Source of the DNA: Akkermansia muciniphila
GTDB lineage: Bacteria > Verrucomicrobiota > Verrucomicrobiia > Limisphaerales > SXTU01
Direction of reading: 5' to 3'
Assembly: GCA_945874145.1 (NCBI GenBank)
Contig: CAMCFN010000009.1
Location: 25,370 to 89,369 of the forward strand
DNA: 64,000 nucleotides
Below, one piece after another: positions 42,081-52,130 of this stretch. The position numbers and the translations under genes are program-made. Under the pieces are notes generated by a model. That model was not told where the DNA came from and did no database searches. It worked only from the letters and a program-made list of their open reading frames with translations. The stretch's first letter is position 1, and every line of letters begins with the position of its first letter.

Positions 42081-43018
42081 CCGCCCTCGCTCCAGCGCCA
42101 GTCATGACCGCCGCCGACCTCGCGGCGGAGCTCGGCGCGTTGCTTGCGCCTGCGAGCGTGCTGCGGCGGAACGAGCCGCTCGCCAAACGCACCACGCTGC
42201 GCGTCGGCGGCCCGGCGGAGCTTTACGTCGAACCGGCGGACGAAGCCGAACTGGCGCAGGTGCTGCGTTTCTGCCACGAGCACGATGTGTCGTTCTTCCT
42301 GCTCGGGCGCGGCTCGAACCTGCTCATCCGCGACGGCGGCATTCGCGGCATTGTCATCCATCTCGGCGCACCAGCCTTCTCGCACATCGAAGTGGACGGC
42401 GAGCAACTCCGCTGCGGTGCGGGCGCGAAATTAAAGGACATCGCACTCACCGCGAAACGCCACAGCCTCGGTGGGCTGGAGTTTCTCGAAGGCATCCCCG
42501 GCAATCTCGGCGGCGCGCTCCGCATGAACGCCGGCGCGATGAACGGCTGGACCTTCGAGGCCGTCGAGTCGCTCCGCTTCATGGACTACACCGGCGTCGC
42601 CCACGAGCGTGCCGCCCGTGACGTGGAGACGACCTATCGAAGCTGCCCGCTGCTCAAGTCCGCCGTCGCCCTCGGCGCGGTGCTGCAGGGTCGTCCGGCT
42701 CCGCGCGAGCAAATCGAAGCAAAGCTCGCCGAGTGCCAGCAGAGGCGCTGGACTTCGCAACCCAAGGAACCGAGCGCCGGCTGCATCTTTAAGAACACGA
42801 AGGCCGCGCCCGCCGGCAAGCTCGTGGATGAACTCGGCCTTAAAGGCACGCGCGTCGGCGGCGCGGTCGTGTCCGGCATTCACGGCAACTTCATCATCAA
42901 CGACGGCACCGCCACCGCACGCGACGTGCTGGCGCTCATCGAAGTCATCCGCACCGCTGCCCGTGCCGCGCGTGGCATCGAACTGGAAACCGAAGTGGAA
43001 ATTGTCGGGGAGGATTAA
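42077..43018 (+). CDS. murB: UDP-N-acetylenolpyruvoylglucosamine reductase
   Basis: This 313-residue FAD enzyme reduces UDP-GlcNAc-enolpyruvate to UDP-MurNAc. FAD-binding motifs TTLRVGGPAELYVEP and FLLGRGSNLLIRDGGIRG, the FLEGIPGNLGGALRMNAGAM segment, EPSAGCIFKN with the catalytic Ser, GTRVGGAVVSGIHGNFIIN, and the C-terminal glutamate in ELETEVEIVGED are all present. The start is the ATG at 42077 that overlaps the murG stop. An in-frame extension to 41963 is read through murG and is not needed. It is followed by ddl after 3 bp. Confidence 0.96.
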   Translation: MTALAPAPVMTAADLAAELGALLAPASVLRRNEPLAKRTTLRVGGPAELYVEPADEAELAQVLRFCHEHDVSFFLLGRGSNLLIRDGGIRGIVIHLGAPAFSHIEVDGEQLRCGAGAKLKDIALTAKRHSLGGLEFLEGIPGNLGGALRMNAGAMNGWTFEAVESLRFMDYTGVAHERAARDVETTYRSCPLLKSAVALGAVLQGRPAPREQIEAKLAECQQRRWTSQPKEPSAGCIFKNTKAAPAGKLVDELGLKGTRVGGAVVSGIHGNFIINDGTATARDVLALIEVIRTAARAARGIELETEVEIVGED

Positions 43019-43021
43019 GCC

Positions 43022-43939
<918 letters not shown>

Positions 43940-43953
43940 GAAACTCATTCCCC

Positions 43954-44934
43954 ATGTTCAAGCAATTCAGACGCATCTTCCGAGTCGGCAACCGCCGGCT
44001 GAACCGCGAGAACGCTAACGTGCTGCGCGTCCGGCTGCGCACCGACGAGCTGCGCCGCGCCCGCACCCGCTTTGCGGCACAGGTGCTCACGGTGCTCTTC
44101 AGCGGGGCGGCGCTGCTCTTCATCGGCTGGCGCGGCGTGGACTGGGCGGTGAAGGAATTTGTCACGGAGAACCCGGCCTTCATCACAAAGACGATTGATC
44201 TCCAAACCGATGGCGCGCTCACCGCCGAGGCGCTCCGCCGCTGGGCTGGGGTTCACATCGGCGAGAACCTCATGCGCTTTGATCTCACCCGGATCAAGCG
44301 CGACCTCGAACTCGTGCCGCTCATCCAGTCCGTAGCGGTGGAGCGCGCCCTGCCGGACACGCTGCGCATCCGCGTCACCGAGCGCGTGCCAATGGCCCAG
44401 GTGCCCGTGCTCCGGCCTCGCGCGGGCGGCGGCTACACCCCCGTGCTCCACCTCCTCGATGCGACGGGTCATGTGATGCTGCCGCCGGACCGCACGATGG
44501 TCGCGGACCCGAAGTCACTCCAGCTCGACTGGCTCACGGAGTTGCGCGGCGTCAACGACGTGGATCTCCGGCTGGGTCGCCCCGTCGAATCCACCCAGGT
44601 GCGGGCCGCGCTGAAGCTGCTGGCCCACTTTGAACGCTCGGGAATGTTCAGCCGGGCGGACATTCGTCGCGTGGATGTTTCCAACGCGGAAGTCCTGATC
44701 GCCACCACGTCCACCGGCAGCGAGATCACCTTTGCCGCACACAAGGACTTTGACACGCAACTCCGCCGCTGGCGTGCGGTGCTGGACGTGGCCACCCAGC
44801 AGGGCAAAGTCATTGCCACGCTCGACGTCTCCATCGCCCAGAATCTGCCCGCTCGCTGGGTCGAGGCAGCCAGCGTCCCGGCCGCGCCCACCAAGCCCGT
44901 CAAACCCGCACCCTATCGGAGGAAAAATGCTTAA
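43954..44934 (+). CDS. ftsQ: cell-division protein FtsQ (POTRA)
   Basis: This 326-residue bitopic membrane protein has a basic cytoplasmic N-terminus (about 45 residues), one helix (VLTVLFSGAALLFIGWRGVD), a POTRA-like domain starting at LTAEALRRWAGVHIGENLMR and LVPLIQSVAVERALPDTLRI, and a beta domain with LGRPVESTQVRAAL and VLIATTSTGSEITFA. This is the FtsQ architecture that bridges early and late division proteins. Start chosen: ATG at 43954 (MFKQFRRIF). The end overlaps ftsA by 8 nt, and a strong Shine-Dalgarno (GGAGG, 44918-44922) for ftsA lies inside its last codons. Confidence 0.9.
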   Translation: MFKQFRRIFRVGNRRLNRENANVLRVRLRTDELRRARTRFAAQVLTVLFSGAALLFIGWRGVDWAVKEFVTENPAFITKTIDLQTDGALTAEALRRWAGVHIGENLMRFDLTRIKRDLELVPLIQSVAVERALPDTLRIRVTERVPMAQVPVLRPRAGGGYTPVLHLLDATGHVMLPPDRTMVADPKSLQLDWLTELRGVNDVDLRLGRPVESTQVRAALKLLAHFERSGMFSRADIRRVDVSNAEVLIATTSTGSEITFAAHKDFDTQLRRWRAVLDVATQQGKVIATLDVSIAQNLPARWVEAASVPAAPTKPVKPAPYRRKNA

Positions 44935-46156
44935 CCTGTTCTTCCCTGAGAAAACCTCGGTCATCGTCGGCCTCGACATCGGCACCTCCAAGGTGAGCGT
45001 CGTCGTCGGCGAGGTGAACGAGGCTGGCACGCTCAACATCATCGGCCTGGGCAATTGTCCCTCCCGGGGCGTGCGCAAAGGCGAAATCGTGAACCACGAT
45101 CAAGCCGCCGAGGATGTTCGCAACGCCATCGTCGAGGCGGAGAAGTCCGCCGACGTCGAGATCGCCAGCGTGTATCTCGGCGTGACCGGGGCTCATCTCT
45201 CCAGCTTGAATACGCGCGGCGTCTTCACCTCGGCCTCGTTCGATCACGAGATTTCCCCGCAAGACGTGAAGGAAGTCGTTGCCAATGCCAAGGTCTTCAA
45301 CCGGCCCTCGGAGAATTCCATGCTCCAAAGCGTGCGCGGCCACTTCACCGTGAATGGCCAAGCCGGCATCCCCAATCCCATCGGCATGCTCGGTGAGCGG
45401 CTGGAGGTGGACATGCACGTGGTTCACGGCGTCACCACCCGCCTGCAAAACCACATGCGCGTTTTGGGCGGGCTGAACGTGGAGATTGATGACTTGGTCT
45501 TCAGCGGCCTCTGTTCCGCGCTGGCCATGACCGACCACGATCAGAAGCAGATGGGCGTCCTCGTCGTGGACATTGGGGCGGGCACCACGGAATACGTCGT
45601 GTATGCGGACGGCGTGATCCAGCACAGCGCGGTCATCGCCGTCGGCGGGGCTCACATCACCAACGATCTGTCCCACGGGCTGCGCATGGCCCCGGCCCGC
45701 GCCGAACTGCTGAAGCGCGAACACGGCGCGGCAAATCTCGAAGGGGCCCTCGGGCACACCTTCAGCCTGCCCAACGAAAACGGCCTCGCGGACCGCCACG
45801 TCAACGTCGAGCACCTCCGGCGCATCATGACCGCGCGGCTGGACGAGCTGTGCCAACTCATTAGCGACGACATCGGGGAGCGTGGCTTCCACGCCCAGTT
45901 GCGCGCCGGAGTGAAGCTTTGCGGCGGCGGCGCCCGCATCCCCGGCATCGACAAGCTGGCCGAGGGAGTCTTTGAACTGCCAACCCGCATCGGCCGGGTG
46001 GACGCGGTTGGCGGCATGAAGTCCGCCACCGATGATCCCGAGCTGGCCACGGCGGTGGGCTTGGTAAAATACGGAGCCATCCGCCAAAAGGGCCAGCAGC
46101 GCGGCGGCTTGATGAACCGGATGAAACACTTGGCCGGCGCGTTGAAATTGTTTTGA
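44927..46156 (+). CDS. ftsA: cell-division protein FtsA
   Basis: This 409-residue actin-like ATPase anchors FtsZ to the membrane. Signature blocks are SVIVGLDIGTSKVSVVVGEV (phosphate 1), GVRKGEIVNHDQAAEDVRNA, VYLGVTGAHLSSLNTRGV, the 1C domain with HVVHGVTTRLQNHMRVLGG, VLVVDIGAGTTEYVVYADG (phosphate 2), VGGAHITNDLSHGLRMAPA, LCGGGARIPGIDKLAEGVF and, at the C-terminus, the amphipathic GLMNRMKHLAGALKLF membrane-targeting helix. The start ATG follows a clear GGAGG box by four bases. Confidence 0.96.
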   Translation: MLNLFFPEKTSVIVGLDIGTSKVSVVVGEVNEAGTLNIIGLGNCPSRGVRKGEIVNHDQAAEDVRNAIVEAEKSADVEIASVYLGVTGAHLSSLNTRGVFTSASFDHEISPQDVKEVVANAKVFNRPSENSMLQSVRGHFTVNGQAGIPNPIGMLGERLEVDMHVVHGVTTRLQNHMRVLGGLNVEIDDLVFSGLCSALAMTDHDQKQMGVLVVDIGAGTTEYVVYADGVIQHSAVIAVGGAHITNDLSHGLRMAPARAELLKREHGAANLEGALGHTFSLPNENGLADRHVNVEHLRRIMTARLDELCQLISDDIGERGFHAQLRAGVKLCGGGARIPGIDKLAEGVFELPTRIGRVDAVGGMKSATDDPELATAVGLVKYGAIRQKGQQRGGLMNRMKHLAGALKLF

Positions 46157-46172
46157 TAACCCCCTCCCTGCC

Positions 46173-47510
46173 ATGACCAGCCCTGACTCCCTCACCCTCC
46201 CCCCCGTGGCCAAGAAGCAACTGTCCATCAAGGTCCTCGGCGTCGGCGGCTGCGGCGGCAACATCGTCGCTCAGATGCACCGCGCGGGGTTCGCAGGCGC
46301 GCAGTTGATCTCGCTGAACACCGATTCCCAGGCGCTGGCCCAGTCGCCGCTGCCGCACAAGTTCAACCTCGGCCTCCAGCTCAACGGCGGCCTCGGTGCC
46401 GGGGGTGATCCCGAGCGCGGCCGCGCGGCCGCGCAGCAGGATGAGGCCCGGTTGCGAGATCTATGCACCGGCGTGGACATGGTGTTCATTTGCGCTGGTT
46501 TGGGTGGCGGCACCGGCACCGGCGCCGGGCCGGTCGCGGGACGCATTGCGAAGGAGTGCGGCGCTCTCACGCTGGCCTTTGTCACGCTGCCCTTTGATTG
46601 CGAAGGGACGCGCCGGATGCAGCAGGCGCGGCAGGGACTTGATGAGTTCAAGGCGGCCGTGGACGGCGTCATCTGCCTGCCGAACCAAAAGGTCTTCAAG
46701 CTGATTGACGAGCACACGAGCGTTATCGAGACCTTTGCCGTGACCAATGATCTCCTTGCCCAGGGCGTGCGCGGGATCTGGCAGTTGGTGACCCGGCCCG
46801 GCTTTATCAACCTCGACTTCGCCGATCTCTGCTCCGTGGTCCGTGACCGCCATTCGGAAAGCTCCTTCGCCAGCGCGGATGCCAGCGGTCCGCATCGTGC
46901 CCGCGAAGTCATGGAAAAGCTGCTGGCCAACCCGTTGCTCGACGGCGGCACCGCCTTGAGCGAGGCCGACGCCATTCTCGTGAGCCTGATGAGCGGCCCC
47001 AACCTGAGCATGGCCGAAGTCAATCGGGTGATGGATCCAATCAACCGGCAGTGCAAAAACGCCCGGCTCACTATGGGCGCGGCGATTGAAGAATCCATGG
47101 GGGACCGCCTCATGGTGACCCTCGTGGCCTCCCGCCAGCCGGTGCCACCAGCGGAGTTGCCCCGCATGGCAACAACCGAACTGCCAGAACCGCCGGCCGT
47201 GCCACGCGAGGGCTCCGACTTCGACCTGCTGGGAGCGGCGGTCGCGACCAAGCCCGTCGCCCGCACTGCCGCCGGCCAGCCAGAACCACAGCCGCTGCCC
47301 ACCGCCACCCCCTCGGCACTGGTCGTGCCCCCGCCGCCGGCGACGCTTTCCCGCTCGTGGCGCTCGCGCAAAAAGACCAAGTCCACACACCCCGAACTGC
47401 AGCTCGAAATCGTCACCAAAGGCCCGTTTGAAGCCAGCGAACCCACCGTCCACAACGGCGTGGACCTCGACGTGCCGACTTTCGTGCGCCGCGGGATGCA
47501 GTTGAACTGA
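46173..47510 (+). CDS. ftsZ: cell-division GTPase FtsZ
   Basis: This 445-residue tubulin-like GTPase forms the division ring. The nucleotide site shows IKVLGVGGCGGNIVAQM, ISLNTDSQALAQ, CAGLGGGTGTGAGPVAGRIA and TLPFDCEG, and the T7 synergy loop is FINLDFADLCSVV. A Pro/Ala linker with a basic stretch (RSWRSRKKTK) leads to the C-terminal tail DLDVPTFVRRGM, comparable to the conserved DIPAFLRR peptide that binds FtsA. Small deviations from the consensus (GVGGCGGN for GVGGGGGN; LNTD for VNTD) suggest a somewhat divergent FtsZ, as reported in this phylum. It is the last gene of the dcw cluster, and palindromic repeats follow. Confidence 0.95.
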   Translation: MTSPDSLTLPPVAKKQLSIKVLGVGGCGGNIVAQMHRAGFAGAQLISLNTDSQALAQSPLPHKFNLGLQLNGGLGAGGDPERGRAAAQQDEARLRDLCTGVDMVFICAGLGGGTGTGAGPVAGRIAKECGALTLAFVTLPFDCEGTRRMQQARQGLDEFKAAVDGVICLPNQKVFKLIDEHTSVIETFAVTNDLLAQGVRGIWQLVTRPGFINLDFADLCSVVRDRHSESSFASADASGPHRAREVMEKLLANPLLDGGTALSEADAILVSLMSGPNLSMAEVNRVMDPINRQCKNARLTMGAAIEESMGDRLMVTLVASRQPVPPAELPRMATTELPEPPAVPREGSDFDLLGAAVATKPVARTAAGQPEPQPLPTATPSALVVPPPPATLSRSWRSRKKTKSTHPELQLEIVTKGPFEASEPTVHNGVDLDVPTFVRRGMQLN

Positions 47511-47551
47511 AGCCGCAGCCCGAGGCCGGCTGGCCACCAACCGCATGGAGC

Positions 47552-47567
47552 GCGGCCTTCAGGCCGC
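47552..47567. repeat. palindromic repeat after ftsZ
   Basis: A perfect palindrome with TTCA loop (GCGGCC-TTCA-GGCCGC) lies 41 bp after the ftsZ stop. A second one with different arms (GCGGCG-TTCA-CGCCGC) is at 47625-47640. They share only the loop and length, so this is a structural rather than sequence repeat. They may end or stabilise the dcw transcript. Confidence 0.7.
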
Positions 47568-47624
47568 TTCAGCATCCGAGCGCCGCTGGTCAAACGCTTG
47601 GCCGGTGGACGTGCGAACGCTGAA

Positions 47625-47640
47625 GCGGCGTTCACGCCGC
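47625..47640. repeat. palindromic repeat upstream of heme-domain protein
   Basis: Perfect palindrome GCGGCG-TTCA-CGCCGC, same loop as the copy at 47552. It lies 75 bp before the GTG of the next gene. Same-size hairpins recur at 50863 and 52139. Confidence 0.7.
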
Positions 47641-47714
47641 ACTCCGGCTTCGCCCAACCAACCCCGCCGCTGCCCTGCGTTGACGCGTCACCCGCCGGCA
47701 GATTTACTGTCGGT

Positions 47715-50700
47715 GTGAAACCCGTCCTCCGCTTCCTGTCCATCGCTTTGCTTACGTGCGGGTTCCTACACGTTGCGTCGGCGCAAGTCGTCAACCGCCC
47801 GCCGGTCCCGGAGTGGATTTCGGTCGCCGGCGCGGGCACGAACCAGCCGGTGTTCTTCCGCCGCGACTTTCTCGCACCGCCGCAGTTGCTCAAGTCCGTC
47901 CTGCTCGTCGCTGCGGAAGGCAACGGGGAAATCTATCTCAATGGCCAGCGCATCGGCGAAGTCCTCGGAGCCGCGAAAGCCACCGGGCTGGACCTCAGCG
48001 GCCGCCTCAAGCCCGGCGTGACCAACCACCTTGCCTTCTACGTGCTGAACTCCACGAACACTGCCGCGCTCGCCGTGCTGCTCGAACTCAACGCCGACCT
48101 CGCCCGCCAGAGCTGGCTCATCTCGGACGCCACCTGGAGCGCCTCCACGCTCACGGACCCACTGTGGCTCACGCTCGGCACTCCGCCGAAATGGCCGACC
48201 GCCGGGAGCCGTGGCCGCGCTGACTCACGGGCGAGCAATCCCTTCGACCCCGGCAAAGCGTTCGATGCCTACAACAGTTGGAAACTCGCCTCCGGCGCGG
48301 GGCAGGCAACCGACCCCGCCACCTTCACGCTCCCGCCGGGCTTCAAGGCCGAGCTGGTGCGCAGCGCGCTGCCGGAGGAAGGCTCTTGGATTGCATTGGC
48401 CTTCGATCCGCAGGGCCGGCTCACGCTGGCGCGCGAGAAGAAGGGATTGCTCCGGTTGTCACTCGACTCGGCTGGTGTCTCGAAGGTCGAAGTCATCAAC
48501 GACACCCTCCTCGAATGCCGCGGACTGCTCTACGCCCACGGCGCGCTCTACGCGAACGCGAACAACTCCAAGACCCTCGTCCGCCTGCGCGACAAGAAGG
48601 AGCCCGGCCCGGCCGGCATCCCTATACTCGATACGAAGGGCAACAGTCGGTTTGACGAGATCACCGAACTGCTCAAGACCGAGGGCGGCGTCGGCCACGG
48701 ACGCAACCACCTGAAGCTCGGGCCGGACGGCTGGCTGTGGATTGCGCACGGCAACAACGTTCACCTGCCCAGGAACCTCTCCACCAACTCGCCGCTGCGG
48801 AACTTCGCGCACGACCGCCTCATCCCGTGCCCGTGGGACGCGGGCATGTTCGACGGCGACGTGACTTTGCCCGCCGGCCACATCCTCCGCATGAAGCCGG
48901 ACGGCAGCGAGGTGCAGCTCTGGGCCGGCGGCCTGCGCAACCCGCTTGATGTCGCCTTCAACGAGCACGGCGACCTCTTCACCTTCGATGCCGACATGGA
49001 GTGGGACGTGGGCTGCCCGTGGTATATGCCCAATCGCGTGCTCCACATCGTGCCCGGCGCGGACTACGGCTGGCGGCGCGGCACCGGGCGCTGGCCCGCG
49101 TGGTATCCCGACACTCTGCCCAGCGTGGTGGACATCGGCCTCGCGTCGCCCACGGCCGTCACCTTCGGCCACGGTGCGAAGTTCCCGGCGAGGTATCAAA
49201 AGGCGTTTTACATCTGCGACTGGGCCTACGGACGCATCCTCGCGGTCCACATGACGCTGCAAGGCTCGAGCTACACCGGCACGAGCGAACCCTTCGTCGG
49301 TGGCCGCCCGCTGAACGTGACCGACGCGTGCATCGGCCCGGATGGAGCGATGTGGTTCACGACGGGCGGACGCGGGACGCAGTCGGGGTTGTATCGGGTG
49401 ACGGCAGTTGGACAGGAGCAGGTGGCTGTCGCCAAAGCGCCGACGCCTGAAGCCATCAAGCGGCGCCAAGCGTTGGAGCGAATGCCGCTGATGAGTTGGG
49501 AGGCATACAAGCGCGATACAAAGGAACCAAAGGAGCTGCCCGGGCTACTCATTGATGCGTTGGGAGAGGACTCGCCTTGGATGAAGCACACCGTGCGAAT
49601 CATCCTCCAGCGGCAGCTTGAGAGATTTCACACTGAACACCCTCCTGAAGACCACTTTCGCGCCGTCCCAGACGAGTTGGTGTATGACGTTTCCAATACA
49701 GGCTTGCTCACGAAGCGCTTTCACATCTCCGAACCTGCATGGTTCGCACACCTCACGCACATGAGCCGTCCAGAGGTGGTCGGTGATCGCTCCTGGCACG
49801 CTCTCCAAATTGTGATGGGACTTGGGGTGACGAAAACGAACGCTGTTTATCCCACTTTCACCGAGGGGCAGTTAATTGCGACGCTTCGGTTGCTTTCTCT
49901 CAGCTTCATTCGCTTCACTGCGCCGAACGAAGCCCAGCGCCAAGCCAGCTTGCAATGGCTGGAACCGCTCTACCCGAACGCCAGCCCGCGCGTGAACCAG
50001 ATGCTCGTCGAGCTGCTGGTCAATCTGCGCTCGCCGCAGGTCATCGCCAAAACCGTTCCGTTGCTGCGCGCCGCGACCGCGAGCGAGGACTTGCTGCTCT
50101 ACCCCTTCTACCTCCGCTACGCCCGCGACGGCTGGACGCCCGACGCGCGCCGCGCCGTCTTCGACGCGCTCGACCGCGCCGAGCGCCTGCCCGGCGGGCG
50201 CACCTACTTCACGTCCATCGCGAACGTCCGCAAGGAACTCCTCGCCGCGCTCACGCCGGAGGAGCGCACCGCGCTCGGTCGGAGCGCGGGTGTCCCACCC
50301 GCAGCAGGCTCGAAAGCAAATTTGCCGTCCGTTCCTCCGCCGCGCTTCGTGAAAGACTGGAAGCTCGCCGACCTCGAACCCCGCCTCGCCGAAGTCGGCA
50401 AGGGCCGCAGCTACGAGGGCGCGCGCACCGCGCTGCTCACCGCGCAGTGCGTCCACTGCCACCGCGTGAGCAACGACCCCGCGTTTCCGAACAGCGTCAT
50501 CGGCCCGGAACTGCTCGCCGTTGGGGCGCGCTTCAGCCGACGGGATTTGCTCCTGCACATCATCGAGCCGAGCGCGGTGATTGATGAGAAGTTTCGCCAG
50601 ACGCGCCTGTTCCTGAAGGACGGCGACGACGTGAGCGGCATGGTGGAACGCGAGGCGGACAACAAGCTCTTCGTCCGCCCCAGCCCGCTGGAGGAGAAGC

Positions 50701-50861
50701 TCATCGAAGTCGCCGTGACGAACGTCCGCGAGCGCCGCCTCTCCGAAGTCTCGCCCATGCCCAGCGGCCTGCTCAACAGCCTGCGCCTCGAACAAATCCT
50801 CGACCTCCTCGCCTACCTCGAAGCCGGCGGCGACCCAAAGCACCGAAACTTCCAGCCGTAG
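47715..50861 (+). CDS. secreted PVC-type protein: jelly-roll, glucose-dehydrogenase-like propeller, heme c domain
   Basis: This 1048-residue exported protein starts at the GTG at 47715, followed by a signal peptide (FLSIALLTCGFLHVASAQ). Residues about 25-150 form a sugar-binding jelly-roll (EIYLNGQRIGEV, GVTNHLAFYVLN). Residues about 210-580 form a beta-propeller of the glucose/sorbosone-dehydrogenase or DUF7133 type (LPPGFKAELV, GHGRNHLKLGPDGWLWIAHG, LWAGGLRNPLDVAFNEHGDL, DADMEWDVG, DYGWRRGTGRWP). A helical repeat region follows (about 590-880). The last 140 residues contain the heme site CVHCH and a conserved ISD-like end. Such proteins are a hallmark of Planctomycetes and Verrucomicrobia and probably oxidise or bind sugars in the periplasm. 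Related protein at 52430-55039, but without the jelly-roll. Confidence 0.85.
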   Translation: MKPVLRFLSIALLTCGFLHVASAQVVNRPPVPEWISVAGAGTNQPVFFRRDFLAPPQLLKSVLLVAAEGNGEIYLNGQRIGEVLGAAKATGLDLSGRLKPGVTNHLAFYVLNSTNTAALAVLLELNADLARQSWLISDATWSASTLTDPLWLTLGTPPKWPTAGSRGRADSRASNPFDPGKAFDAYNSWKLASGAGQATDPATFTLPPGFKAELVRSALPEEGSWIALAFDPQGRLTLAREKKGLLRLSLDSAGVSKVEVINDTLLECRGLLYAHGALYANANNSKTLVRLRDKKEPGPAGIPILDTKGNSRFDEITELLKTEGGVGHGRNHLKLGPDGWLWIAHGNNVHLPRNLSTNSPLRNFAHDRLIPCPWDAGMFDGDVTLPAGHILRMKPDGSEVQLWAGGLRNPLDVAFNEHGDLFTFDADMEWDVGCPWYMPNRVLHIVPGADYGWRRGTGRWPAWYPDTLPSVVDIGLASPTAVTFGHGAKFPARYQKAFYICDWAYGRILAVHMTLQGSSYTGTSEPFVGGRPLNVTDACIGPDGAMWFTTGGRGTQSGLYRVTAVGQEQVAVAKAPTPEAIKRRQALERMPLMSWEAYKRDTKEPKELPGLLIDALGEDSPWMKHTVRIILQRQLERFHTEHPPEDHFRAVPDELVYDVSNTGLLTKRFHISEPAWFAHLTHMSRPEVVGDRSWHALQIVMGLGVTKTNAVYPTFTEGQLIATLRLLSLSFIRFTAPNEAQRQASLQWLEPLYPNASPRVNQMLVELLVNLRSPQVIAKTVPLLRAATASEDLLLYPFYLRYARDGWTPDARRAVFDALDRAERLPGGRTYFTSIANVRKELLAALTPEERTALGRSAGVPPAAGSKANLPSVPPPRFVKDWKLADLEPRLAEVGKGRSYEGARTALLTAQCVHCHRVSNDPAFPNSVIGPELLAVGARFSRRDLLLHIIEPSAVIDEKFRQTRLFLKDGDDVSGMVEREADNKLFVRPSPLEEKLIEVAVTNVRERRLSEVSPMPSGLLNSLRLEQILDLLAYLEAGGDPKHRNFQP

Positions 50862-50862
50862 T

Positions 50863-50942
50863 CGCAACCTTCAGGTTGCGCGGCACCCTGTAACGGCGCT
50901 CTGCGAGCGCCGAGTTGCGCAGACGGCGGTCACAGGCCGCCG
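50863..50942. repeat. cluster of three palindromic hairpins
   Basis: Three hairpins follow the stop codon of the heme-domain protein: CGCAACC-TTCA-GGTTGCG (50863-50880, perfect 7-bp arms), CGGCGCTC-TGC-GAGCGCCG (50894-50912, perfect 8-bp arms) and an imperfect GGCGG/CCGCC (50924-50942). Arms differ but sizes are alike. No T-run, so they are not classical Rho-independent terminators. Confidence 0.75.
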
Positions 50943-51032
50943 CTACAGACTGAAGCGCAGGCTGGCCGTATCTACCTTTTCCTTGCCATGCCTCCGCCGC
51001 CTTTCCACTCTCTGCCCGTCACCGCACACGCC

Positions 51033-52130
51033 ATGAACACCGATTCATCCTTCTCCCGCCGTTCCTTTCTCACCGCTGCTGCCACCACCGTCGCGGGCGT
51101 CGCCGCCGCTGCGGAGCGTGATTGGACCGGCAAGATTCCCACGCGCTACCCAGACCCGGACATCATCTCACTCGACAAGCGTTTCAAGGCCAAGCTCGGC
51201 AACACGCCAATCCAGCGGATTTATCACAGCGCGAACACGATGTGGACCGAAGGCCCGGCGTGGAATGCCGTGGGCCGCTACCTGCTTTGGAGCGACATCC
51301 CGAACAACATCCAGCAGCGCTGGATCGAGGACGACGGCCACGTCAGCACCTTCCGCAACCCGGTGAACAACACCAACGGCAACACCTTCGACCACGAGGG
51401 CCGCCAGCTTTCCTGCGAGCATCTCACCCGCCGCGTCGTGCGCCACGAGCACAACGGCACTGTCTCAGTGCTGGCGGACAAGTTCGGCGGGAAGCCCTTC
51501 AACGCGCCGAACGATGTGGTGGTGCATCCGAACGGCGACATCTGGTTCACCGACCCCGGCTACGGCGGCTTGATGAACTACGAGGGCGAGCGCGTGAAGT
51601 CCGCAACCGTCCAGCCGAACCAGAAGGAGGCCGTGTATGTGATTGATGGCAAGTCCGGCAAGCTGGACAAGGTCACGGACGAAATCTTCAAGCCCAACGG
51701 CCTGTGCTTCTCGCCCGACTACAAGAAGCTCTACGTGGCCGACACCGGCGCGAGCCATTACGACAATGCGCCCAAGAACATCAAGGTGTGGGACGTGGAT
51801 GGGAAGAAACTCAAGGGCGGGCGCGAGTTCACTTCGATGAAGCTCAAGTTCAAGCGCGACGGGAAGGACGTGGAGGACGCGGGCTTCGCCGACGGCATCC
51901 GCTGCGACACCGAGGGGAACATCTGGGCCAGCGCCGGCTGGGTGGGCGCGGGCTACGACGGCGTCCACATCTTCGCCGGCACGGACGGGCAGCGCATCGG
52001 GCAGATTCTGCTGCCGGAGATTTGCTCGAACGTCTGCTTCGGCGGCGCAAAGCGGAACCGCCTCTTCATGACCGCCAGCACCTCGGTCTATGCGGTCTAT
52101 GTCGAGACCCAGGGCGCGCACATCACGTAG
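51033..52130 (+). CDS. Tat-exported SMP-30/gluconolactonase-like protein
   Basis: This 365-residue six-bladed beta-propeller protein has a twin-arginine signal (SFSRRSFLTAAATTVAGVAA). SMP-30/gluconolactonase/LRE motifs are ANTMWTEGPAWNAVGRYLLW with the metal-ligand Glu, NGNTFDHEGRQLSCEH, FNAPNDVVVHPNGDIWFTDP with the conserved Asn and Asp, FKPNGLCFSPDYKKLYVADT, and FADGIRCDTEGNIWASAGWV. Family members hydrolyse sugar lactones using a divalent metal. The start is ATG at 51033, immediately before the Tat signal; an upstream ATG 15 codons earlier is less suitable. It lies between two heme-domain dehydrogenase-like genes, which fits a pathway of periplasmic sugar oxidation to lactone and then to acid. 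Confidence 0.9.
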   Translation: MNTDSSFSRRSFLTAAATTVAGVAAAAERDWTGKIPTRYPDPDIISLDKRFKAKLGNTPIQRIYHSANTMWTEGPAWNAVGRYLLWSDIPNNIQQRWIEDDGHVSTFRNPVNNTNGNTFDHEGRQLSCEHLTRRVVRHEHNGTVSVLADKFGGKPFNAPNDVVVHPNGDIWFTDPGYGGLMNYEGERVKSATVQPNQKEAVYVIDGKSGKLDKVTDEIFKPNGLCFSPDYKKLYVADTGASHYDNAPKNIKVWDVDGKKLKGGREFTSMKLKFKRDGKDVEDAGFADGIRCDTEGNIWASAGWVGAGYDGVHIFAGTDGQRIGQILLPEICSNVCFGGAKRNRLFMTASTSVYAVYVETQGAHIT

